Assembly: GCA_028274465.1 (NCBI GenBank) | Contig: CM051458.1 | Location: 88,866,085 to 88,930,084, forward strand | Length of the DNA stretch: 64,000 nucleotides | Reading direction: 5' to 3' | From: Plantago ovata | Taxonomy: Eukaryota; Streptophyta; Magnoliopsida; Lamiales; Plantaginaceae | Part shown: piece by piece, positions 49,601 to 60,013 of the stretch | Layout of the letters: the number at the start of each line of letters is the position of its first letter | Position numbering within the stretch: position 1 is the first letter of the stretch | The notes under the pieces: model-generated | Told to the model about the DNA's origin: nothing | Seen by the model: only the letters and a program-made list of their open reading frames with translations | Database searches by the model: none | Program-made: the position numbers and the translations under genes

Positions 49601-50956
49601 CAATCCTATCCCCAATGATTTCATCTGTCCAATGCCTACACAATGGAACAACAGTAGAAGCACTTTCTCCACAATATCTGTACCTATGAAGGTAGCAATA
49701 CACGAGCACCATCACACAACCACTAACAATGCAATAGTCGTTTGTTTTAGACTTCAATGTCTTAACAGCTTTTTGAAGTCTGTCAACAACAAACGCACAC
49801 CAATCATACATCTGGATCTTGCTCACATCTTGAACAGCAACCAAGAGTTTCTGATCCACAAAAGCAGCAGGGTCGGCGACAAGAGGTACCCACATACGTA
49901 TAAAACAAAAAGTCGCTTGAATTCTTCTCCACCATCAGTCAACTCCTTCAAACGCTTCTTAACACACGTAAGCTTTACTTCCTTCATTCTTTTTTTACCA
50001 CTTTTATCAATATTGCCTTTAATGTCAGCCCCCCAATCCATGCAACTACGTACAAACTCATCCCTCAAATCAGCATCAACTTTATTACCCCCATGCTGAA
50101 AGCTCATTGGAACTTCAACACCCGGATTACGCAGAAGCATGAACTGATCAAACACATCATCACCACAAATGGGAATCTTAGCATCGCCAATGGTGATATG
50201 ATAACAATCAGAATCGAGCAAATTAACCAACCACGGAGTTAAAAGCCGAGGGACAGATTCAGCAGCCATCATACCCAACCCACCAAATCCAATCTCTTCA
50301 ACATCCCTCTTCTGCGCCAAAGTTAAAGATTCCATCAACTCCTTTACCTTCTTTGGCTGACAAGGAGTCACCATCATCTTAAAAATAACACCGTCATCCC
50401 TTTCAACACGGATATAATTAAGCTTTCCTTCTTCTCCAGGTCCCAAATCTTGAAGTCTAAATATCTTCCCAGAATTATGCCTAGATTTCTTCTCTGCCAC
50501 TACATATGCAAACATAAGAGATATTAAGAACATATACAGAACATGGACACTAATGTACAAAACATAGACAGTAGAGGAACAAAACATAGACAGTTAAAAA
50601 AAAAACACAACAAACATAGACAATTATGTACAATACATTGCTTCTCTACCACCATGTCTATATGCAAACATAAGACCAATTAAGAACATATACAGAACAT
50701 GGACAATAATGTACAAAACATGGACAATAAATAAACAAAACATGGACAGTTAATAAAAACAAAAACACAAAACAAAAGTGCAGAAAAACCTATCTGAAAC
50801 ACTACATATTTTAGTTTTCTTCTCAGGCGAACTGTTTGCACCACTACTACTTGACTTCGTTTTCTTCTCCGGCGAACACAAAGCACTAATTCTAGGTGAT
50901 TTCCGTGTTGGATTGTTCACCTCACCCAGCTTCCTCTTACCACGAACACCATCCAT
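46614..50956 (-). CDS. Ulp1-type (C48) cysteine protease-like gene of the MULE, copy 2
   Basis: Eight exons on the minus strand: 50790-50956, 49452-50499, 48433-49316, 48130-48325, 47872-48033, 47650-47778, 47135-47323 and 46614-47033, about 1060 residues. Exon 1 starts MDGVRGKRKLG and is basic with SPEKKTK repeats (likely nuclear). Exons 2-3 have no domain I recognise; exon 3 has a long acidic stretch. Exons 6-7 carry the protease core: His in VFEDHYTCYVVN, Asp in IQYLDNRET and Cys in DTNDCGVYLMKHM, the C48 order His-Asp-Cys. Exon 8 is a charged coiled coil (KELMEKEEKIREQKRLQRLALEAEEAKQLE). Known members of the family cut SUMO; here the substrate is unknown. Exon 2 lacks one G near 49872, judged from copy 1. 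It is convergent with the transposase gene, 560 bp apart. Confidence 0.82.
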
Positions 50957-51424
50957 ATCAACTAACGCAAGACACACAGTGAAAACGAACGAACAGAGAT
51001 GAGAGAAATTACGAAAATTCAACCACAAAAAAAACCCTAAAAAATCGAATCAACACGAGAAAATTGTAAAAAAAGAGGAGAAAACTTACGATATCAACTG
51101 GAAAACGTCGAAGAAGTTGAAGACACCGTCAATTGCACAAGAAATTCACGATCTACGACGGAGAAACAAAGAAAAACGAACAGAGATGGATGGTAATCGA
51201 CGGAGAAAACGACCGAAACAGAGAAAAGGGGAAAACGAAGAAGACGGACGGAGAAAACGAGAGAGTTTGGGAAGTCGGGTTATTAAACTCGGGTCTTATT
51301 AAGTCGGGTTTAGTAAATTCGGGTCGGGTGAGGATCCGCGAAAATTTGAAGGAGGATGGTAAATTGCAAATTAGTCCTGTCTCTCTATAAGTTAAAAAGA
51401 GACGGTCTCTTATGAGACTTTGCG
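50957..51424 (-). promoter_or_regulatory. right-end promoter region of the MULE driving the Ulp1-like gene
   Basis: This 468-bp stretch lies between the Ulp1-like start codon and the right terminus. It is unique to the right side and purine-rich on the plus strand (gagaaaacga-type repeats), which gives a pyrimidine-rich leader for the minus-strand gene. No clear TATA box is seen. The left end (32697-33042) plays the same part for the transposase, with a spliced leader. Confidence 0.45.
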
Positions 51425-51433
51425 AATTAGAAT

Positions 51434-52085
51434 TCTAAAAACACAACTGACCAATAAAAAAAGACATCCGGTAGCATGCAATGACTATATTTAAGGAATT
51501 AGGTTAAAGATATTAGAGTGATATTCAACTCCAACCTTATCCATACAGAATTAAATACTAATCGAACAGCAGAGAGTACTAGTATATATTTATAATATAT
51601 CTCTAAACCACGAGTCAACCTACGAATTGGACCTTAACCCAAGAACCATACGGGTGGTTTTGCCCACATAAACACACTACTGTCACTACATTTGAAATTG
51701 TCCATAGTACTTCTAGTAGAGAGTACTCCTGTTCGATTAATTTAAAAATAAATAAAAATATTTAACTCAGTTTAACTTTGTTTAATTTTTTCATTTATCA
51801 TGACAAATATAAAAACAGTTTAGTTCACTGCATATTCTTTTTTTTCTTAGAGTGTAATTAAGACGTTACGTAGGCTTACTATTCATTGGATTGCACGGGT
51901 ATCGTATCGGTTTTTGGTACGCCCCGTCGCTAGTTAGCCCAATCATTAATGATTTAATTGGGGTCAAGTGGGCAAAAGTCATTAAGGTCATTTAAGCGCA
52001 ACTTAAATCCCAAACCATGACCCAACATGGCAACATTCATTCTTTGAAACTAAAATCCACACACATCAGAGTACTTAAGTTTATA
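51434..52085. other. intergenic DNA
   Basis: No gene or clear repeat seen between the MULE and the RNase H fragment. Confidence 0.4.
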
Positions 52086-52437
52086 AGGTGATAGAGGGGC
52101 GTGGATATGTGGATTCTGTAAACAGCTATTTGCGCATACTGTGGACGAATCAGAGCTGGCTGCCCTGCTGCAAGGACTTCGACTTGCTTGGGATAGAAGG
52201 GTGGAACGAATCGAAATAGAAGTAGACTCAGAGAATGTCTGGAACATGGTGAAGGGAAATAAAACATGCCCAACACAACTGCAAGTCCTAGTACAGGAGT
52301 GCCAAGAGTTGCTAAGAAAACCTTGGGAGTCCAAGCTTATCCTTATACAGAGAAATGGAAACAAACGTGCAGACAAGATGGCAAGTTTGAGCTACACACT
52401 TGAGGCAGACAGGGGATTTTTGGATAGTCCACCATAG
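52086..52437 (+). pseudogene. fragment of an RNase H-like (RVT_3) domain
   Basis: The frame shows ESELAALLQGLRLAWDRRV, IEIEVDSENVWNMV, CPTQLQVLVQECQELL and IQRNGNKRADKMASLS. These are the second half of the plant RNase H-like domain, with the Glu of ELAALL, the Asp of VDS and the Asp of RADKMA. The first strand with its catalytic Asp is absent, and the left side dissolves into non-coding DNA near 52086. It is a retroelement or RNase H-like gene remnant that ends at a stop at 52435-52437. Confidence 0.65.
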
Positions 52438-52744
52438 TCCACCTACGGAGATCGTACCTTTTTTGGATTTTGATTTAGTTTAATTACTAGTGTCCTGATG
52501 TACCAAAAAAAATATTTTATAACGTGATAGAATTCCGACTCCTGAAATAATATACTAGTACTTGGAAATGAACCTCATCAGTTAATTAATGGCTTTGCGA
52601 TCACAAATGGAGAAAAATGTTAGAGAAAAATTAAGCTCGAAATGATAGTTTGAATTGGTTTTGGAACAAACTTTCAGAGCAACAACTCAGCGATAACATG
52701 TACTCCGAAAAGGTCCCCTGCTTAATTACGCACAACAAAATGAT

Positions 52745-53020
52745 CGCCTCCTAAAAGGTTTACTCAACTCTGTTGGTAATTGTTTCTCGAATGGAATCTT
52801 GCAGAATAGTAGTTATGACTTATGACTTATGAACGTTTTACATAATTATTTCGTTGAATGGTGCTTTGAGAGAGATGTGACAATTGAAGCTAGCTATTTT
52901 TTTTTTCTTTCTGGAAAAACGGCAAAATGTTATTTGAGTGATGAACTATTTACAAAGTTACGTGCAAAAGGTTTGCACAACAAGATAACTCAAACACCAC
53001 AGCCAAAACAAGACAAATGA
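52745..53020 (+). pseudogene. ubiquitin-specific-protease-like relic, paralogue of the gene at 62245
   Basis: The frame reads KGLLNSVGNCFSNGILQN, a Cys-box of the USP family, then (after a TGA) NVLHNYFVEW. These parallel KGLPNTHGICFLNAILQN and DVLRHYFIEL of the gene at 62245-63309. The frame goes on to LSDELFTKLRAKGLHNKIT and stops at 53018-53020. The middle and His-box are missing. The 3' flank (ctatgaatttcatttttaggaga...aaggattgcttg at about 53282-53326) matches the 3' flank of the other gene, so this is an internally deleted paralogue. Confidence 0.65.
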
Positions 53021-53554
53021 ACTCTACAGTATGAGAAAGTTACGAACAAATAGTTAAGATCAGGACTACTGAAGACCAGCCTTTTGGTTTAGTATGTCTA
53101 TTTTCTAGACAAAGAGTCAAGAGTTCAAAGATGACGAGTTTGCAATAAACTCAAGTCAAAACAAAAATTCGACATATCCTTACGAAACTGGTTTAGGGAG
53201 CTAAGCAAATGTAAAGATTATTGTACTCCACCGAGCCCAAAACAAACAATATTAATAAGAAAAAAGAAGCGAGCTATGAGCGAGCTATGAATTTCATTTT
53301 TAGGAGATTAGTGAGAAGGATTGCTTGACTGGGTTAGGCTTTGTCCTCTATCTGAAAATTGATTATTTTAAATTAAGTTCAATTCAAATACACTAAGTTC
53401 AGTCCAGTTCATGTCAGATTCGTTTAATAATTAAAGTAATATAATAAGCCTGTTGATTCAATCAATTGATTGACCTACCAATCAATTTTAATCCGTTGAT
53501 CTTGCTTATCCAATTTTAATCTGGTGCGTACATGTGTCATTGGTTAATTAAAAG
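53021..53554. other. 3' flank of the USP relic and intergenic DNA
   Basis: Contains the part homologous to 63355-63450 (see the relic entry). Beyond about 53340 nothing is recognised. Confidence 0.4.
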
Positions 53555-53749
53555 ATGTAGGGTTCGAATCCTGTTGGCGTGATTTTTCTCCATTATTTTT
53601 ATTATTATTTTTATTGAAGGTGTTTGGTTCGAATCTTGTTGGCGTGATTTTTCTCTATTATTTGTATCATTATTTTAGTTGAATGTATTGGGTTCGAATC
53701 TTATTGACGTAATTTTTTTCTTTTTTATTTATTCTCTTCTTAAATTTTT
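53555..53749 (+). repeat. three 65-bp tandem repeats, each with a tRNA-type B-box
   Basis: GGTTCGAATC occurs at 53561, 53626 and 53691, exactly 65 bp apart. Each is followed by t(t/a)ttg(g/a)cgt(g/a)attttt. The motif matches the RNA polymerase III B-box (T-arm). An A-box-like ttggttaattaaaag precedes the first unit. It may be a SINE remnant with an amplified head, or a tRNA-derived tandem repeat. Confidence 0.75.
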
Positions 53750-53828
53750 ATTTTTTAACATAAAGTTGTATGACGTATTATACTTAATTTTAAAATATAA
53801 CCATGATATGTTCTTATAAAAAAAAGAT

Positions 53829-54101
53829 ATACTTCCTCCGTCCAATAATAAATGTAACACTTGATTTTGTTGACTTTTTCGATGATCATTGTGACCTTAA
53901 ATTATTCTTAAATCATACGATAAAAATAACTAAAAACATCATATTATTAAACTAGAATGTTTATATGAAGCACTTGACAATATATTCAACTGATGAAAAA
54001 TACCAATTAACATGCGAAAAAGATGAATTGCAGATTTTGAAGTTGAATGTTTCCAAAGTTTAGAGATGTATCCGATGGTTATTAACTCTTCGGAAGAATA
54101 C
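53829..54101. mobile_element. possible Stowaway-type MITE
   Basis: The left edge is TACTTCCTCCGTCCAATAAT; a right edge cttcggaagaata is an imperfect inverted match. The left wording is typical of plant Stowaway elements. The right border is uncertain. Confidence 0.35.
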
Positions 54102-54778
54102 TTTTTGTATGTCTAATATAATTCAATTCAAAACTATTAATTGCATAACTACAAAAATTATATACATTTATAGCACACCATTTATATTAAGTTTAATTAC
54201 TCAATTAGTTATTTTTTTATTACGTTTGAAGTCATTATGTGAAAATTATATATTCACTCCATTTATTTCAATATATTATTTAATAAAACAAAGATTACGC
54301 TTCACACGCGACGCGGTTCCTATTTATAATACAAATAAGTTCAATTAAATTTAGCTCAATTTTATTCAGTTTAGTTCATCTATTATTTTGTAATATAACA
54401 TTTTTTTTTTTTTTGCAATTTAGGATTAATTTAATTTAAAATGTATACTATCTAAAAAAACTCAATAAATAAATCAACGTGTCATTTGTTTCAGGCCGAG
54501 ACAGATGAATAAAACAAAATCTTAGTGTAGGATGACGACGATTAATCGATTATCAAGAAACAAGATCATCAATAATGGAGTCACTGATTGTTATCAATCC
54601 CATTATCAAATACAGAGAAACGAAACATGGTTTGCCAGGTGCCTTATCGAATCCACAATCAAACAATCAAACTCTATTTTCCCAATTGGACTCTTGTAAA
54701 TTATAATATGGCTTCACATCATCACATGAATCTCCATTTTCCGCCGTTGAAACAAACCCAATCATCTCATTCACTTCC
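54102..54778. other. intergenic DNA upstream of the GH36-like gene
   Basis: AT-rich up to about 54480, then more mixed sequence that probably contains the promoter. No independent gene seen. Confidence 0.4.
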
Positions 54779-54789
54779 TATTTATATAT
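54779..54789 (+). promoter_or_regulatory. TATA-like box just before the GH36-like gene
   Basis: The sequence tatttatatat ends only 21 nt before the ATG at 54810. With the usual 25-35 nt spacing, transcription would begin at or after that ATG, so either the next in-frame ATG (54843) is used or this box is not the true one. Confidence 0.35.
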
Positions 54790-54809
54790 CCTGGTGATGA
54801 TCCCACAAT

Positions 54810-57800
54810 ATGGTAATTCAACAAGAAAGCCAAGTATCCAATATGGTTGGTTCTGCTGCAGAAACAGGACTATCTCTAGCTGATGGAACGCTGAGTTTTT
54901 CCGGCAGCTCAGTTCTCACTGATGTTCACCACAATATTCTCCTTACTCCGTCGGAAAATAACCATGGAAGCTTCATTGGCGCTAAGTCTGATCAGAAGGG
55001 TAGCCGTGTCGTCTTTCCAGTTGGGAAACTCAAGTACTGTAACTATATATATTTCAATTCTTGGTCTAATTTTGATTCTGTTACATAAATTGTTTATACA
55101 TTTGCTCTGTTAATAATATTGAATGGTGTTGGTTGATAAATTTGTAGGGATTTAAGGGTTTTATGCCTTTTTCGACATAAATTGTGGTGGTTGGCTCAGT
55201 GGATGGGGAAATGTGGGAAAGATATACCTTGTGAGACTCAGTTTTTGTTGGTGGAGTTACCAAACAGTTCGAAATCGGTTGATTATGCTGTTTTCTTGCC
55301 GATTTTCGAAGGGGATTTTAGGGCTGTGTTACAGGGGAATGATAATGATGAGTTGGAAATTTGCTTGGAAAGTGGTATGTTATGAATTATGATGTGCTTC
55401 ATGTTTTCCATTTGGTTTATGTTGTTACTGTGCATTGGTGTTTTGGTTGCTACTGGAATTTCTTAAATAGTGAAGGAAATTAAACTTTGTAGGTGATCCT
55501 TGTGTAAACGAATTCCAAGGGAGGCGTTTAGTTTATGTGGCAGCTGGGAAGGATCCCTACAGACTGATAGAGGACTCTATCAAGTAATTTCAACTTGGTT
55601 TCTTTAGTTTACTCAGTTTGATATGTGTCAGATTATATTACAAGTTATAAACTAAGTTGATGATGAATAACATCTTTTTCTCTATTTGTAATTGTTAATC
55701 ACATTAGAGCCTCAGTAATCACTAATCAGTATCACTATCAATTTGGATAGGCTTTCCAAGATTATCTGTAATGCTAGTTTGCCTTTCCACGATTATTAGT
55801 AATGCTAGTTTGCCGTATAAAACTATAAATTGATTTAACCTTCAACGTCATGGAATTCCTTTGGATCTAGTTACTTGTTATCTAAGCTAGTCGAAACTTG
55901 AGACTACACTCTTTTGATCTCATGAACTGTGTTCAGATTTCATTTTTGTAGAAGTGAAAGACCTACTTTATTGCATTCTATTCTGAAACTAAGAAATGAT
56001 GTATGACCAATGATGGATATTTGAGCAGATCCTTGGAGGCTCATCTCGGCACATTCTTGCATCGTGATAATAAAGAGGTAAAATAACGTTTAGTCATACA
56101 GCGAAATCATTTTACATTTGACCGTACAATGAGTTTGAACTTTTAAGCCGATGATTAACTTCTGTCGTTCTTCATCATGTCTCAGATGCCTGATATGTTG
56201 AACTGGTTTGGATGGTGCACATGGGATGCTTTTTATACTAATGTGACTGCGGACGGGGTTAAAGAAGGATTGAAGAGGTCTCACATGCATTGATCTTATT
56301 TCTTGACTTAATGGTATGAAGCTTAAGAAATTAACAAAATCACAATGTTTCTCTGCAGCTTGGAGAAAGGCGGAACTTCCCCCAGGTTTGTCATCATCGA
56401 CGATGGATGGCAAACTGTTGGTATGGATTCTACTGGTACTGAATCCAGAATTGGTGACTCTGCCAAGTGAGTAGCTGAACTATGCATTTTCCGAATCTTA
56501 GTGTACAATTCTGCATGTACGACCTTATAATGCTTTTGGATTGCAGCTTGGCAGACAGATTGACTGATATTAAAGAGAATCAAAAGTTCCGGAAAGAAGG
56601 CGGAGGAGATGATACAGAAAATGGTTCAGCTATGGGGTTTCGTGACTTTGTTACGGAGATTAAAGATCAATTTCCCCTGAAGTACAATAGCACTTACAGC
56701 TTATGTTCGTGACCCCTCCATAGACTTCTTTAATTTAGTTATATGCGTCTTGGTTTGCAGGTATGTTTATATCTGGCACGCTATAGTTGGTTACTGGGGT
56801 GGTGTTCAACCTGGTGCTGCTGAAATGAAGAAATATGATCCGAAAATTGTAGATGTCATTCCGTCTCCTGGGGTTGAGTCCAATGGAACTTGTTCTGTTT
56901 TCAAGAGCCTAATGATGAACAGGGTTGGCCTTGTGAACCCTGAGCGAATTGGCACCTTTTACGACGACTTGCACAGTTACCTTGCTTCTGTTGGCATTGA
57001 TGGGGTTAAAGTAGATAATCAGAGCATAATTGAAACTCTTGGGGCAGGATATGGTGGAAGAGTGAAACTTGCAGGAAAATACCATGAAGCCCTTCAGGCA
57101 GCTATTTCAAAGAATTTCAAAAACAATGAAGTTATTTCTTGCATGAGTCACAGCACAGATGTTTTGTACAAGTAAACAATTTAAAGTTTCATGTATCCCT
57201 TGTCAACTAAGATGCATATGATTCTTGATTTAAAATTTTAATATTTTCCTTTATTTTCTGCAGTGCGAAAAAAGTAAATGTCATCAGAGCTTCGGATGAT
57301 TTCTTTCCAAGAGATCCAGCATCTCACACGATTCATATAGCATGCGTGGCCTATAACACCATTTTCTTGGGAGAATTTATGCAGCCTGACTGGGATATGT
57401 TTCATGTGAGCATATACATCCAAATTTTTGTTTTTGTACATATATCTTTATTCCAATGCTTTGAGTGGTGTTTTAGATTCTTAACTTCATTATTTTTCTC
57501 TTTGAATTAGAGTTTGCATCCTATGGCTGAATACCATGGGGCTGCTCGTGCTATTGGGGGCTGTGCAGTATACGTCAGGTGCTTTTCTTTTTTTCACTCT
57601 GTACTCAAAGTCTTGACTCGCGAAACTCAAAACTTTACATGCCTTTTTTTTTTTTTTTGGAAAACGGAATTTTTTTATTACATTCTTGAAAGGAGCAAAA
57701 ATACAACTAGCAAGCGCTTTAGATATGCACTACTAACTTCCTCTACACCAACCAAACAAAAACCACGACTTTACCTATCCGTGACACATTCTTACCAAGC

Positions 57801-58944
57801 TCAACAATAGTTCTAATTAAGTTGGAACTTAATTTTTTTTAGCCGTTTCAAAGAAAAAAGTTGGAACTTAATTTTGGCCACCCCGTTAACTATATATCTT
57901 TACTTGCAGTGACAAACCTGGGAACCACAATTTTGATGTTCTAAAGAGGCTAGTTCTTCCTGATGGTTCCACTTTGAGGGCAAAACTCCCTGGAAGGCCA
58001 ACACGAGATTGCTTGTTTACAGACCCTACCAGAGACGGAAGGAGGTATGATTATGATCAACTGTGTCTGGAAGGGTAGACTTTTCACGTTGCTCTGATCA
58101 AATTAGTGATAAAGAGGTGTTTGTTCTTTTGAATATGATTACACACCTGAAGGTCATGTTGTTAACCGTAATCACCATCTGTTAATTATGTAGCTGAAAT
58201 TTCACAAAATGAAACTTGATCAGGTATGTTTTATGTAACCCTTGCTTTTTATCTTCCAGCCTTCTAAGAATCTGGAACATGAATGAGTTCACTGGAGTTC
58301 TTGGAGTGTTCAACTGTCAAGGCGCTTCATGGTGTCGTGCTACCACCAAGAATCTTCTCCATGACAAACAACCTGAACTATTGTCTTGTGTAATCCAAGC
58401 GACAGATGTTCACTATCTCCCTAACATTGCTGAAAATGGATGGAATGGAGATTGCATCATGTACTCCCACAGAGATGGTATATATTTTCATCTTCACCCT
58501 TCGAACTTATTTTTTAGTTTCTATGAGCCCTGAACAGCTTTTCTCTTCTTCATTGGCATTTTAGGAAAACTGACGTACGTACCAGAAAGCACATCTGTGC
58601 CCGTTCATCTAAAAGATCGGGAATACGAAGTATTTACAGTAGTTCCTGTCGAGCAGCTCTCAAATAGGGCATCATTTGCCCCAGTAGGTCTCCTCAACAT
58701 GTTCAATTCAGGCGGAGCAATAAAAGAGCTCAAGTATGAGTCGAATAATAAACCTGGGGAAGTCGAACTGAAAGTTGGTGGATGTGGGATTTTTGGGGCG
58801 TATTCGTCAGTCGGACCTAAGAGGATTGTGATTGACTTGAAGGAAGTGGAGTTTATATATGAAGAGAATACAGGGTTGATTACCCTTACTTTACAAGTTC
58901 CAGAGCAGGAACTATATGCATGGAGCATAACAATTGAAACTTAG
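54810..58944 (+). CDS. raffinose synthase / seed imbibition protein (SIP)-type galactosyltransferase or alkaline alpha-galactosidase
   Basis: Thirteen GT-AG exons join in frame to 759 residues: 54810-55033, 55148-55374, 55493-55583, 56029-56077, 56186-56277, 56359-56466, 56547-56681, 56761-57171, 57264-57405, 57511-57578, 57910-58044, 58260-58477 and 58565-58944. Family marks are [52 protein letters not shown] (Asp about 394, expected nucleophile), [11 protein letters not shown] (about 454-464, expected acid/base region) and the end-domain NCQGASW. The ~80-residue insertion of true raffinose synthases is absent, and the wording around [15 protein letters not shown] is that of SIP proteins, so hydrolysis of galactosides (raffinose, stachyose) is at least as likely as raffinose synthesis. 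There is no signal peptide, so it is probably cytosolic. The start is 54810 or 54843. Confidence 0.92.
57644..57830 (-). mobile_element. possible LINE 3'-end fragment in intron 10 of the GH36-like gene
   Basis: A 15-T tract at 57644-57658 followed by ggaaaacggaattttttt and anonymous sequence reads, on the minus strand, as a retroposon 3' end with poly-A. An 18-bp sequence (aagttggaacttaatttt) occurs twice, near 57819 and 57858, close to the other border. It lies inside the 331-bp intron and does not disturb the splice sites. Confidence 0.4.
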
Positions 58945-59419
58945 AGCAAATGATTGATTATGTTTGTTCATGTCATTAATATTAATTGCTGATAGATAAT
59001 TATCAAATAAACTGGAAATAGGCTTTGCAAAATAATCTGAGCAAGAGTTAAAATGCTATGCAGGTTGTGCTTTAATTGGCTATGGATGGCCTAAAGAACA
59101 CACAGTAATTATAAATTGGATCGTTCGGATCCTCTTCATATACGTATATATTATCCGTATTTGCAGGACTAGACGTTTTAGTTGAATTAATCATTTTCAC
59201 AAACACTTAGCAAACTTAGCTTAGAACAAATTCATTCAATTCAAATAGGCAGAGCAAATTAAGCTTCGATCTAATGAACATAAGAGATGTGCAAATAACA
59301 ATGCAAGAGCAAGATGAGACTTAACACTGAATCAAACAACCAAATGGGATATAAATATATAGATGAGACTTATTCATTCCCTTAATTTATGGTAAGAGAT
59401 TACATTTTGTAAACTTGTT
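58945..59419. other. 3' UTR of the GH36-like gene and intergenic DNA
   Basis: The first ~100-200 bp are likely the 3' UTR. No gene is seen in the rest. Confidence 0.4.
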
Positions 59420-59670
59420 AAGAAGCTAGGCTAGTTGAAACTTGAAACTACACTCTTTTGATCTCATAAACTGTTTTCAGATTTCATTTTTGTAAAGTGA
59501 AAAACTTGATATATGTTAGGTATATTGCATTTGCTTTCTGGTATGAAACTAAGTTGAAATCTTGACACATTTTTGCATCATGTCATGCATGTTAATAAAC
59601 AGGTAAATCATGAATTTGTGTCATTCTTCCAACATCATATATATCTCAGATGCCTATTTCATAGTATCAT
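59420..59670 (+). pseudogene. decayed duplicate of intron 3 - exon 4 - exon 5 start of the GH36-like gene
   Basis: Positions 59420-59600 align with 55870-56077: gctagttgaaacttg.aactacactcttttgatctcat.aactgt.ttcagatttcatttttg, then an exon 4 remnant (acatttttgcatcatg...taataaacag followed by gtaaat). Positions 59645-59665 match the exon 5 border (ctcagatgcctat). Exon 4 is out of frame and the rest of the gene is missing. It is the last trace of a tandem duplicate or a partial copy. Confidence 0.75.
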
Positions 59671-60013
59671 GTAAATACAACAAATTAAGCCAGCCCAGGA
59701 ATACTCCAATCCTATGTGCAGCTTGATCAGGAAATGGTTTCACCCAGTCCTGGATATAATATATACTTCCCACAGAATAAAACAGACCTATCACAAGCTA
59801 CACGACGATATAATAAACATCTAAAACAAATTACGAATGATCAACTTGATAATTCCCAAAGTTTCGCCAAAAAACATAATTGTATTCGTTTGATTATATT
59901 CCAACGAAGTTTCCAATACCTTGCAAAACAAAACAAGTATATATGCTGATGATAGTTATTAAATACCAAAAATATGACCATGGTACCTGTTACAAGTAGT
60001 AAGTAGTAACCAA
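59671..60013. other. intergenic DNA
   Basis: Nothing recognised; probably contains the 3' UTR of the minus-strand F-box gene. Confidence 0.4.

Larger units (their letters stand above)
32697..51424. mobile_element. large Mutator-like element (MULE) with FAR1-type transposase and Ulp1-type protease; assembled with an internal ~9-kb duplication
   Basis: The outer flanks carry a perfect 9-bp duplication, AATTAGAAT (32688-32696 and 51425-51433). The left end reads GAGTGAGTCTCATGAGAGACC and the right end, reversed, CGCAAAGTCTCATAAGAGACC, sharing AGTCTCAT.AGAGACC; the inverted repeat is short and imperfect. Between them lie a plus-strand transposase gene near the left end and a minus-strand Ulp1-like gene near the right end, facing each other. 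MULEs that carry Ulp1-like genes are known in plants (the Kaonashi group). The stretch 32711-41688 is nearly the same as 41789-50788, with 100 N between. If that is an assembly error, the true element is about 9.65 kb. Confidence 0.85.
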
